Made by a program: the position numbers and the translations under genes
Shown here: positions 8,422 to 18,172 of the stretch, piece after piece
Numbering within the stretch: position 1 is the first letter of the stretch
How the letters are laid out: every line of letters begins with the position of its first letter
Notes under the pieces: model-generated
Seen by the model: only the letters and a program-made list of their open reading frames with translations
Database searches by the model: none
Told to the model about the DNA's origin: nothing
NCBI RefSeq assembly: GCF_007679965.1
Contig: NZ_VEHL01000003.1
Span: 518,425 to 582,424 of the forward strand
From: Bordetella genomosp. 13
Lineage (GTDB): Bacteria > Pseudomonadota > Gammaproteobacteria > Burkholderiales > Burkholderiaceae_B
Length of the DNA stretch: 64,000 nucleotides
Reading direction: 5' to 3'

Positions 8422-9335
8422 CATGGTGCGCCCGGTGGTTCCGCGCCGCCGCCGCGCTTGCGCACCGCCGCGCCCGCCAGCGCGCAGATCTCGCCGGTGA
8501 CGGCCTGGCGCGCGTGTTCGCGCCGTTCCAGCATGCCGATGCCGCGCGCGATGGCCCCCAGGTCTTCGGGCAGCGGCAGCACGCGCAGGTCGGAACTGTG
8601 CTGCCAGTTCGCGCCGATCAGCAGCGGCAGCAGGGCCACGCCCACTTCCTGCCGCACCAGCTCCACCAGGGTCTCGATGGCGTTCAGTTCCAGGAACTCG
8701 TTCACCGACACCCCCAGCCGGCGCAGCACCCGGTCGATCTGCAGCCCGGTGCGCTGGGTCCGGTCGAAACGCAGAAAGGGATGGGCCGCCAGCACCGCGC
8801 GCGCGTCGGCCCCGCGCGCCGAGGCCGGCGCCACCACCACCAGCGGTTCTTCGTACAGCGTCACCCAGCGGGTGCTGGCCATCTTGCGGCCGGCCTCCAC
8901 GATGAAGGCGGCGTCCAGCTCGCCCGCCTCGACCTTGCCCGCCAGCTCGCTGGCCTTGCCCGAGAACAGCCGCACGTCCAGCGCGGGATGGTCGCGCTTC
9001 ATGCGCGACACCACCTTGGACAGCGTGCCCATGCAGGACACGATGGCGCCGATGGACACCGAGCCGGCCAGTTCGTCGGGCGCATTGCGCGGCTGGCGCA
9101 GGCGGTCGTATAAATCCAGCAGGTGCTTGATCTCCGGCAGCAGCTCGCGCCCGGCGGCGTTCAGCAGCGCCAGCCGGCCGCTGCGGTCGAACAGTTCGCG
9201 GCCCAGTTCGGTCTCCAGGGCGCGCATCTGGAAGCTGACGGCGGCCTGGGTCAGCGCCACCTGTTCGGCCGCCTCGGAGAACGAACCGTGGTGGGCGACG
9301 GCCAGGAAGGTGCGCATGAAACGTATGGTGCTCAT
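8421..9335 (-). CDS. LysR-family transcriptional regulator
   Basis: 304 residues from ATG 9335. The N-terminal winged helix-turn-helix is canonical (MRTFLAVAHHGSFSEAAEQ, LTQAAVSFQMRALE, LGRELFDRSGR), followed by a two-lobed substrate-binding domain (SVSIGAIVSCMGTLSKVV; LVELVRQEVGVALLPLL). The start was placed here because the in-frame extension to 9407 carries no LysR-like sequence. It is divergent from the ggt-gsi operon across 138 bases with two dyads, so it probably controls that operon and itself. The inducer cannot be read; a gamma-glutamyl or glutathione-derived compound is an inference from position. Confidence 0.9.
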   Translation of the reverse strand: MSTIRFMRTFLAVAHHGSFSEAAEQVALTQAAVSFQMRALETELGRELFDRSGRLALLNAAGRELLPEIKHLLDLYDRLRQPRNAPDELAGSVSIGAIVSCMGTLSKVVSRMKRDHPALDVRLFSGKASELAGKVEAGELDAAFIVEAGRKMASTRWVTLYEEPLVVVAPASARGADARAVLAAHPFLRFDRTQRTGLQIDRVLRRLGVSVNEFLELNAIETLVELVRQEVGVALLPLLIGANWQHSSDLRVLPLPEDLGAIARGIGMLERREHARQAVTGEICALAGAAVRKRGGGAEPPGAP

Positions 9336-9361
9336 CGTCGAAAAACCGGTCTTGCGAAGAA

Positions 9362-9425
9362 ATCCGTCACTGACAAAAAACTCTTTAATGACGGATAGAA
9401 GATTCAAATTGATTTAATTAAATCA
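9362..9425. promoter_or_regulatory. Two inverted repeats between the LysR gene and ggt
   Basis: ATCCGTCA (9362-9369) and TGACGGAT (9389-9396) form a perfect 8-base inverted repeat with a 19-base spacer. TGATTTAATTAAATCA (9410-9425) is a perfect 16-base palindrome in an AT-rich island. Both lie in the divergent promoter region and are good candidates for LysR recognition and activation sites. Confidence 0.55.
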
Positions 9426-9473
9426 CGAGAGTAACGTGGCCCGTTTCGCATCGACCTACCGCAGAGCCGCCGC

Positions 9474-11102
9474 ATGAAATCCTTCGACTGGGCCAACCCC
9501 TATCCGTCGTACCGCATCCCGCTGTTCGCCCGCAACGTGGTGTCCACGTCGCATCCCCTGGCCGCGCAGGCGGGCCTGCGCATGCTGCTCAAGGGCGGCA
9601 ATGCGGTCGACGCCGCCATCGCCGCGGCGGCCGCCATCACGCTGGTCGAGCCCGTGTCCTGCGGCCTGGGTGGCGACTGCTTCGCCATCGTCTGGGACGG
9701 CCAGCGCCTGCATGGCCTGAATTCCTCGGGCGTGGCGCCCGCCGCCTGGAACGTCGAGTACTTCAAGCGCAAGTACGGCACCGATGCCGCGGGCCTGGCC
9801 AATCGCCCCAAGCGCGGCTGGGATTCCGCCACGGTGCCGGGCGTGGTGGCCGGCTGGGCCACGCTGCACGAGAAGCTGGGCAAGCTGCCGTTCGAACAGC
9901 TGTTCGAGCCCGCCATCGAGATCGCCGAGCGCGGCTACGCCGTGCCGCCCGTGGTGGCGCACAAGTGGGCCGCCGCGGCCGCCGAACTGTCGGGCCAGCC
10001 GGGCTACGCCCAGGCCTTCATGCCCAACGGCCACGCGCCCGCAGTGGGCGAGCATTTCCGCTTCAAGGACGCCGCGTTCGCGCTGCGCCGCATCGCCGAA
10101 AGCCGCGGCCGAGATTTCTACGAAGGCGAGCTGGCCGAGCGCATCGCCGCATTCTCCAAGGAACACGGCGGCGCGATGACGCTGGACGACCTGCGCAACT
10201 ACCGCCCCGACTGGGTCGATCCGATCTCCAAGTCGTACCGCGGCTACGAACTGCACGAGATCCCGCCGAACGGGCAGGGCATCGCCGCGCTGATCGCGCT
10301 GGGCATCTGCGAGCGCTTCGACCTGGCCTCGATGCCGGTGGATTCGGTGCAGTCGCAGCACGTGCAGATCGAGGCCATGAAGCTGGCTTTCGCCGACCTG
10401 TACCGCTACGTGGCCGATCCGCGCAGCATGGAGGTCACGCCCGAGCAGATGTTGGACGACGCCTACCTGGACAGCCGCGCCAAGCTGATCAGGCTGGACC
10501 AGGCCACGCCCTTCCAGGCGGGCCGCCCGCACGCCGGCGGCACCGTCTACCTGACGGCCGCCGACGAGAACGGCATGATGATCTCGTTCATCCAGTCCAA
10601 CTACATGGGCTTCGGCTCGGGCATCGTGGTGCCGGGCACCGGCATCAGCATGCAGAACCGCGGCGTGGGCTTCTCCATGGATCCGGCCTCGGCCAACGTG
10701 GTCGAAGGCGGCAAGCGCCCGTTCCACACCATCATCCCGGGCTTCCTCACGCAGGGCGGCCGCCCGGTGATGAGCTTCGGCGTGATGGGCGGCGACATGC
10801 AGCCGCAGGGCCACCTGCAGACGGTCGTGCGCATGGTCGACTATCACCAGCAGCCGCAGGCCGCGTGCGATGCGCCGCGCTGGAAGGTCAACCGCGACTT
10901 CACGCTGGACGTCGAAGCCAGCATGAACGCGCAGACGGTGGGCGGCCTGAAGGACCTGGGCCACGGCCTGAAGTCGGTGGACGATCCCTACATGGACTTC
11001 GGCGCGGGCCAGTTCATCTGGCGCATGTCGGCCAACGACAACGAGCACGGTTACGTCGCGGCCAGCGACACCCGCCGCGACGGCCAGGCGGTCGGATTCT
11101 GA
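9474..11102 (+). CDS. ggt: Gamma-glutamyltransferase/acylase-family Ntn hydrolase
   Basis: 542 residues. The family cleaves gamma-glutamyl bonds of glutathione and related peptides after self-processing. Conserved blocks are STSHPLAAQAGLRMLLKGGN, AVDAAIAAAAAITLVEPVSCGLGGDCF and, at the processing site, GGTVYLTAADENGMM, in which Thr357 would become the N-terminal nucleophile of the small subunit (about 186 residues); PGTGISMQNRG follows. No signal peptide is visible, so unlike the E. coli periplasmic enzyme this one is probably cytoplasmic. The following five-component importer would supply its substrate. The gene starts the operon, 24 bases before the binding protein. Confidence 0.85.
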   Translation: MKSFDWANPYPSYRIPLFARNVVSTSHPLAAQAGLRMLLKGGNAVDAAIAAAAAITLVEPVSCGLGGDCFAIVWDGQRLHGLNSSGVAPAAWNVEYFKRKYGTDAAGLANRPKRGWDSATVPGVVAGWATLHEKLGKLPFEQLFEPAIEIAERGYAVPPVVAHKWAAAAAELSGQPGYAQAFMPNGHAPAVGEHFRFKDAAFALRRIAESRGRDFYEGELAERIAAFSKEHGGAMTLDDLRNYRPDWVDPISKSYRGYELHEIPPNGQGIAALIALGICERFDLASMPVDSVQSQHVQIEAMKLAFADLYRYVADPRSMEVTPEQMLDDAYLDSRAKLIRLDQATPFQAGRPHAGGTVYLTAADENGMMISFIQSNYMGFGSGIVVPGTGISMQNRGVGFSMDPASANVVEGGKRPFHTIIPGFLTQGGRPVMSFGVMGGDMQPQGHLQTVVRMVDYHQQPQAACDAPRWKVNRDFTLDVEASMNAQTVGGLKDLGHGLKSVDDPYMDFGAGQFIWRMSANDNEHGYVAASDTRRDGQAVGF

Positions 11103-11126
11103 TTCTGGATAAAGGGGAAGATCTCA

Positions 11127-12638
11127 ATGATGAAACGTACACGCGCAAGCGTCATCCTGGGCGGCCTGCTGCTGGCGGCCGCGTCGGGCGCCGCCGTGGC
11201 GCAGGAACTGCGCATCGGCCTGCAGGAAGAGGTCGACGTGCTGGATCCGCACCGCGCCCGCACCTACGTCAGCCGGCTGGTGTTCACCTCGCTTTGCGAC
11301 AAGCTGGTCGACATCGACGCCAAGCTGCAGTTCGTGCCGCAGCTGGCCACGTCCTGGACCTGGAGTCCGGACAACAAGGTGCTGACCTTCAAGCTGCGCA
11401 CCGACGCCACCTTCCATGACGGCAGCAAGTTCGACGCCGCCGCCGCCAAGGCCAACCTGGACCGCGCGCTGACCCTGCAGGACAGCATGCGCAAGAGCGA
11501 GCTGGGCTCGGTCGAGAAGGTCGACGCGCCCGACGCCGAGACCCTGGTGCTGACGCTGAAGGCGCCCGACGCCACGCTGCTGGCCAACCTGTCCGACCGC
11601 GCGGGCATGATGCTGTCGCCCAAGAGCTTCGCCGATGCGGCGTCGGTGGCCCGCACGCCCGTCTGTTCCGGTCCGTACAAGTTCGTCGAGCGCATCCAGA
11701 ACGACCGCATCGTGCTGGACAAGTTCGACAAGTACTACGACGCGAAGGACTTCCACTTCTCGCGCCTGGTGTTTCTTCCGGTGCCCGACACCACCGTGCG
11801 CCTGTCCAACCTGCGCGCCGGCGGCCTGCAGCTGATCGAGCGCGTGAACCCGTCGGACGTGGCCCAGGTCAAGGGCGACGCCAACCTGAAGTTCGAGTCG
11901 GTGGACGGCCTGGGCTTCCAGGAGATCTACTTCAACGTGGGCAACGGCGATCGCGCCAAGAACAGCGCCTTCAAGGACGCCCGCGTCCGCCGCGCGCTGG
12001 AACTGTCCATCGACCGCAACGCCATCAACGAAGTGATCGGCGCCGGCATCTACACTCCCGCCAACCAGCCGTTCCCGCCGGCCAGCCCCTATCACAGCGA
12101 CAAGCCGGTGCCCCAGCGCGACGTGGCCAAGGCCAAAGCCCTGCTGAAGGAAGCCGGCCTGACCACGGTCAAGGCCGAGCTGTCCTATGGCAACAACACC
12201 ACGACGGCGGCCATCGCCGAGATGGTCCAGGCCATGGCGGCCGAATCGGGCATCCAGCTCAGCCTGCGTCCCACCGACTACGCCGCGCTGCTGGCGGGCA
12301 ACCTGCAGGGCAACTTCGAGGCCTCGATCCGCGGCTGGTCCGGCCGCGTCGACCCGGACGGCAACATCTACTCCTTCGTCACGGCCAAGGGCTCGCTGAA
12401 CGACGGCAAGTACGACAATCCCGCCGTGGACAAGCTGCTGAACGACGCCCGCCAGGTGCCCGACCAGGTCAAGCGCAAGGCCTTGTACGACCAGGCCGAG
12501 GCCATCCTCGACAAGGACATGCGCAATTTCTACCTGTACTACCAGCCCTGGCCCTTCGCCATGAGCAAGAAGCTGCAAGGTTTCAAGCCCTACGCTGACG
12601 GCATGATCCGCCTGAAGGGCGTGACCCTGGCAAAATAA
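11127..12638 (+). CDS. gsiB: Peptide/glutathione ABC transporter, periplasmic binding protein (GsiB/DppA family)
   Basis: 503 residues with a clear Sec signal peptide (cleavage after AVA near residue 25, mature start QELRIG). It belongs to the family 5 extracellular solute-binding proteins: LQEEVDVLDPHRARTYVSRLV, DGSKFDAAAAKANLDRAL, VCSGPYKFVE and IYFNVGNGD-type blocks are visible. ATG 11127 is preceded by AAGGGGA. Substrate assignment to glutathione or gamma-glutamyl peptides comes from co-transcription with ggt and the fused ATPase typical of gsiA; a dipeptide substrate remains possible. A large hairpin follows the gene. Confidence 0.8.
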   Translation: MMKRTRASVILGGLLLAAASGAAVAQELRIGLQEEVDVLDPHRARTYVSRLVFTSLCDKLVDIDAKLQFVPQLATSWTWSPDNKVLTFKLRTDATFHDGSKFDAAAAKANLDRALTLQDSMRKSELGSVEKVDAPDAETLVLTLKAPDATLLANLSDRAGMMLSPKSFADAASVARTPVCSGPYKFVERIQNDRIVLDKFDKYYDAKDFHFSRLVFLPVPDTTVRLSNLRAGGLQLIERVNPSDVAQVKGDANLKFESVDGLGFQEIYFNVGNGDRAKNSAFKDARVRRALELSIDRNAINEVIGAGIYTPANQPFPPASPYHSDKPVPQRDVAKAKALLKEAGLTTVKAELSYGNNTTTAAIAEMVQAMAAESGIQLSLRPTDYAALLAGNLQGNFEASIRGWSGRVDPDGNIYSFVTAKGSLNDGKYDNPAVDKLLNDARQVPDQVKRKALYDQAEAILDKDMRNFYLYYQPWPFAMSKKLQGFKPYADGMIRLKGVTLAK

Positions 12639-12650
12639 CGCTCCGCGCCG

Positions 12651-12693
12651 CGGGCCGGGTGTTCCAGGCGGGTATCCGCCCTGGCGCGGCCCG
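12651..12693 (+). promoter_or_regulatory. Intercistronic stem-loop between binding protein and permease
   Basis: Outer stem CGGGCC (12651-12656) with GGCCCG (12688-12693); inner stem at 12664-12684 of 8 pairs with one bulged base and a GTAT loop. There is no T tract. Structures in this position in binding-protein-dependent operons commonly protect the upstream message or dampen read-through, so that the binding protein is made in excess of the membrane subunits. That role is inferred here. Confidence 0.5.
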
Positions 12694-12780
12694 GTCGGCG
12701 GTGACGCGGCGTGTGCTGCGGCGGCGTCGGCCTCGTCCCTCGGGACGAGCCGAGCCGTCTTCATTTTCTCGGTTTCATCT

Positions 12781-13725
12781 ATGCTAAGACTCATACTGCG
12801 CCGCGTGGTCGTCGCCATCCCGACCCTAGTGCTGGTGTCGATGCTCGTCTTCATGCTGCAGAAGATCCTGCCTGGCGATCCCGTGCTGACGCTGGCGGGG
12901 GAAGAGCGCGACCCGGCCGTGCTCGACTACCTGCGCGACAAATACCACCTGAACGATCCGCTGCCCGTGCAGTACGGCGCCTGGGTGACCCAGGTGCTGC
13001 AGGGCGACCTGGGCAAGTCGCTGCGCACCGACGTGCCCGTGTCGCAGCTGATCACGCAGAAGCTGCCCGTCACGCTGCAGCTGGCGGTCATGGCCATGTT
13101 CTTCGCCGTGCTCATCGGCATACCCATGGGCATCATCGCGGCGGTGCGCAAGGGCACGGCCGTCGAGATGGGGGCCAACGTGGCGGCGCTGTCCGGCATG
13201 TCCATCCCGAACTTCTGGCTGGGCATCATCCTGATCATGGTGGTGTCGGTGCAGTGGCAACTGCTGCCGGCCTCCGGCTACGTGTCGCCGGCCGAAGACC
13301 TGTGGCTGTCCATCAAGACGCTGCTGATGCCCTCGCTGGTGCTGTCCACGGCGATCGCCGCCTACCTGATGCGGCACACGCGGTCGTCCATGCTGGAAGC
13401 GCTCAGCGCCGACTACGTGCGCACCGCGCGCGCCAAGGGCGTCTCGCCCCGCAAGGTGGTGCTGCGCCACGCGCTGCGCAACGCGCTGATGCCCATCGTC
13501 ACGCTGGTCACGCTGCTGTTCGGCGAACTGCTGGCCGGCGCCGTGCTCACCGAGCAGGTCTTCACCATCCCGGGCTTCGGCAAGCTGATCGTCGACGCCG
13601 TCTTCAATCGCGACTACGCGGTGGTGCAGGGCGTGGTCCTGTGCGTCGCCGTGGGCTTCATCATCATGAATCTGCTGGCCGACGTGCTGTACATCCTGGT
13701 CAATCCCCGCCTGAGGCACGCATGA
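12781..13725 (+). CDS. gsiC: ABC transporter permease, GsiC/DppB family
   Basis: 314 residues, a typical DppB-type inner-membrane subunit. The first helix begins MLRLILRRVVVAIPTLVLVS and is followed by the conserved periplasmic loop LPGDPV and LNDPLPVQYGAWV. About six membrane segments are visible. The EAA coupling motif reads DYVRTARAKGVSPRKVVLRH, which contacts the ATPase. The start lies 142 bases after the binding protein gene and the stop overlaps the next permease (ATGA). Confidence 0.88.
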   Translation: MLRLILRRVVVAIPTLVLVSMLVFMLQKILPGDPVLTLAGEERDPAVLDYLRDKYHLNDPLPVQYGAWVTQVLQGDLGKSLRTDVPVSQLITQKLPVTLQLAVMAMFFAVLIGIPMGIIAAVRKGTAVEMGANVAALSGMSIPNFWLGIILIMVVSVQWQLLPASGYVSPAEDLWLSIKTLLMPSLVLSTAIAAYLMRHTRSSMLEALSADYVRTARAKGVSPRKVVLRHALRNALMPIVTLVTLLFGELLAGAVLTEQVFTIPGFGKLIVDAVFNRDYAVVQGVVLCVAVGFIIMNLLADVLYILVNPRLRHA

Positions 13726-14597
13726 GTACGATCAACGCAACGGCGACCGCCGTTCCGCCGCGCGCCGGCAACCGCGCCTGGGGCAAGTTCCGCCGCAACC
13801 GCGTCGCCATGCTGGGCGCCGTGATCGTGCTGCTGTTCGTGGCGATGGCGCTGTTCGCCCCGCTGCTGGCCAACCACGATCCCTTCCAGACCAGCTTCAT
13901 GACCATCCGCAAGGCGCCGTCGGCGTCGTTCTGGCTGGGCACCGACGAGCTGGGCCGCGACATCTACTCCCGCCTGATGTACGGCGCGCGCGCCTCGCTG
14001 ATGGCGGGCCTGGTGTCCGTCATCATCGCCCTGATCGTCGGCGTGCCGTTCGGCCTGGCCGCCGGCTACTTCGGCGGCTGGACGGACAGCATCGTGTCGC
14101 GCTGCACCGAGGCGCTGCTGGCCATCCCGTTCCTGATCCTGGCGATCGCGCTGGCCGCCTTCCTCGGGCCCAGCCTGATCAACGCGATGATCGCCATCGG
14201 CGTATCGGCCGCGCCCAAGTTCATCCGGATCACGCGCGGGCAGGTGCTGGCGGTGAAGAACGAGGACTACGTGCAGAGCGCCCGGGCGCTGGGGGCCTCC
14301 GACCTGCGCATCATTGGCCGGCACATCCTGCCCAACGTGATGCCGCCGCTCATCGTGCAGGCCACCATCACCATCGCCACGGCCATCATCGCCGAGGCCA
14401 GCCTGTCGTTCCTGGGCCTGGGCCTGCAGCCGCCCAACCCGTCGTGGGGCTCGATGCTCAACACGGCCAAGAACTTCATGACGCAGGCGCCGTGGATGTC
14501 GATCTTCCCGGGGTCGGCGATCTTCCTGGCGGTGCTCGGATTCAACCTGCTGGGCGACGGGCTGCGTGACGCCCTCGACCCGCGCCAGGAGAAGTAA
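13722..14597 (+). CDS. gsiD: ABC transporter permease, GsiD/DppC family
   Basis: 291 residues from ATG 13722 in a 4-base overlap with gsiC. A hydrophilic N-terminus of about 25 residues precedes the first helix ([20 protein letters not shown]). The DppC signature [22 protein letters not shown] follows, and the EAA loop is [20 protein letters not shown], with [16 protein letters not shown] near the end. It forms the heteromeric membrane channel with GsiC. Confidence 0.88.
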   Translation: MSTINATATAVPPRAGNRAWGKFRRNRVAMLGAVIVLLFVAMALFAPLLANHDPFQTSFMTIRKAPSASFWLGTDELGRDIYSRLMYGARASLMAGLVSVIIALIVGVPFGLAAGYFGGWTDSIVSRCTEALLAIPFLILAIALAAFLGPSLINAMIAIGVSAAPKFIRITRGQVLAVKNEDYVQSARALGASDLRIIGRHILPNVMPPLIVQATITIATAIIAEASLSFLGLGLQPPNPSWGSMLNTAKNFMTQAPWMSIFPGSAIFLAVLGFNLLGDGLRDALDPRQEK

Positions 14598-14602
14598 GCA
14601 AG

Positions 14603-16489
<1,887 letters not shown>

Positions 16490-16527
16490 TCGGCCAGGGC
16501 CTGTCGACCTGACGGATGGCGGGCCCG

Positions 16528-16546
16528 GGCCGCAAGACATGCGGCC
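16528..16546. terminator. Possible terminator hairpin between gsiA and the LysE gene
   Basis: GGCCGC, loop AAGACAT, GCGGCC. The 6-pair GC stem lies in the gap between convergent genes and has no T tract, so it is only a weak terminator candidate. Confidence 0.3.
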
Positions 16547-16613
16547 GTCCCCGCGCCGCCGGTTGCGATTCGCCCGAACGAAGACCGAGCCGCTGCGCCG
16601 TTGTCGCGGCCGC

Positions 16614-17360
16614 TCAGCGCCGCTCCAGCGCCAGCTTCATCCCGAAGGCGATGAACACCGCGCCCGTCAGCCGGTCCAGCCCTCGCGCCACCGATGGCCG
16701 CGAGAGCCAGCGGTTCAACGGCCGCGTCGCGGCTGCCAAGACGGCGAACCAGGTCACGCCCAGCACGGCATGGACGGCCGCCAGCAGCAGGGTGAACGTG
16801 AAAACGTCCGCGCCCGCCGGCACGAACTGCGGCAGGAGGGTCACGTAGAACACGCCGATCTTGGGGTTCAGCAGATTGGTCAGGCAGCCGCGCAGGAACC
16901 ATTGCAGGGGCGTCAGGGGGCGGACCGTCGATGTGGCGGCCGCGCGCGACGCCGCCTGCGAGGACGCCCGCGGCGTGGCTCCGTTGGAATGCCCCACCGT
17001 CGAATCGCGCGAGGGCGGCGTCATGGCTCCATCGACGGCCTGCGCCACAATGCCGTCAACTCCGCGCCGCGTCCGGCTGCGCCACAGCAACTGCAGGCCC
17101 AGGTAGCACAGATACGCCGCGCCGCAGATGCGCAGGATGTCGTACGCCAGCTGCGACGCCGCCAGCAGCGAGCCCAGCCCGAAGGCCACCAGCACGCCCC
17201 ACACCACGCAGCCCGCGCTGATCCCCACGCCCGCCAGCAGCGCGCGCCGCTGTCCCTCGCGCAGGGCGGTGCGCAGCACCAGCGCGGTGTCCAGGCCGGG
17301 AGTGAGCGTCAGGATCGCGGCGGCGACGGTGAAGGCCAGCAGGGCGGCAAGCGGAGTCAT
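16614..17360 (-). CDS. LysE/RhtB-family amino acid exporter
   Basis: 248 residues from ATG 17360; the upstream in-frame extension is not LysE-like. The family exports amino acids or their derivatives. The N-terminus (FTVAAAILTLTPGLDTALVL) holds the family's conserved Pro-Gly-Pro/Leu region. The helices LLAGVGISAGCVVWGVLVAF and AAYLCYLGLQLLW follow, and the C-terminal half contains GCLTNLLNPKIGVFYVTLLPQFV. Between helices 3 and 4 is a hydrophilic, Ser/Ala/Arg-rich loop of about 50 residues (roughly 105-155), longer than normal, which explains the extra length over the usual 205-210. Substrate not readable. Confidence 0.85.
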   Translation of the reverse strand: MTPLAALLAFTVAAAILTLTPGLDTALVLRTALREGQRRALLAGVGISAGCVVWGVLVAFGLGSLLAASQLAYDILRICGAAYLCYLGLQLLWRSRTRRGVDGIVAQAVDGAMTPPSRDSTVGHSNGATPRASSQAASRAAATSTVRPLTPLQWFLRGCLTNLLNPKIGVFYVTLLPQFVPAGADVFTFTLLLAAVHAVLGVTWFAVLAAATRPLNRWLSRPSVARGLDRLTGAVFIAFGMKLALERR

Positions 17361-17629
17361 TGACGGAGCTGCGGTGAACGGGTTGGGGAGGGGCCGGCGC
17401 AGGGATATCGGCCGCAGGCATACGGCCCGCGCGGGGCATGCCGGCGACCCCGGCCACGCCAGCTTAATCCACCCGCGCGCAACGACGGTGCGAACCGCGG
17501 CCGTCCCACGCAACGTCCTTGCGCAGCCGCCCGGATGGCCGAGGCCGTCCTTCGCGCGAGGCAGGTATCATTCGTGTCGCCCGCCGCACGCCCGGCGCGT
17601 CCGGCATCCACCCATCACCCAGATATTCC

Positions 17630-18163
17630 ATGGCCCTGCGCGCAACCATCTACAAGGCCGACCTGCACGTCGCCGACAGCGACCGCCACTATTACGGCAG
17701 CCACTCGCTCACCATCGCCCGCCATCCGTCCGAGACGGACGAACGCATGATGGTGCGGCTGCTGGCGTTCGCCCTGCACGGCGACGAGAACCTCGCGTTC
17801 ACCAAGGGCCTGAGCGACACCGACGAGCCCGACGTGTGGCTGAAGGACCTGACCGGCGACATCCAGCTGTGGATCGAGGTCGGCCAGCCCGACGAGCGCC
17901 GCATCCTGAAGGCCTGCGGCCGCGCCCGCGAAGTGGTGGTCTATTGCTACGCCCACGCCAGCAAGCTGTGGTGGGACGGCGTGCGCAACAAGCTTGAGCG
18001 CGCCCGCAACCTGCGCGTGGTCTACCTGCCGTACGAGCAGACACAGGCGCTGGGCGGGCTGGCGCAACGCACCTTCAGCATGCACGTCAACGTGCAGGAC
18101 GGCGAGGCCTATGTGTCCTGCGACGCGGGGCAGGTGACGGTGCAGCCCGAGACCTGGCGCTAG
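17630..18163 (+). CDS. yaeQ: YaeQ family protein
   Basis: 177 residues, the standard length of YaeQ, a PD-(D/E)XK-like fold protein of uncertain role (reported in E. coli as a suppressor of loss of RfaH). It begins MALRATIYKADLHVADSDRHYY and contains HPSETDERMMVRLLAFALH, then LWIEVGQPDERRI and VVVYCYAHASKLWW, all strongly conserved in the family. The ATG at 17630 was chosen because the family begins there; the in-frame upstream region is not conserved-looking. It ends 9 bases from a convergent radical SAM gene. Confidence 0.92.
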   Translation: MALRATIYKADLHVADSDRHYYGSHSLTIARHPSETDERMMVRLLAFALHGDENLAFTKGLSDTDEPDVWLKDLTGDIQLWIEVGQPDERRILKACGRAREVVVYCYAHASKLWWDGVRNKLERARNLRVVYLPYEQTQALGGLAQRTFSMHVNVQDGEAYVSCDAGQVTVQPETWR

Positions 18164-18172
18164 GGCGCGGCA

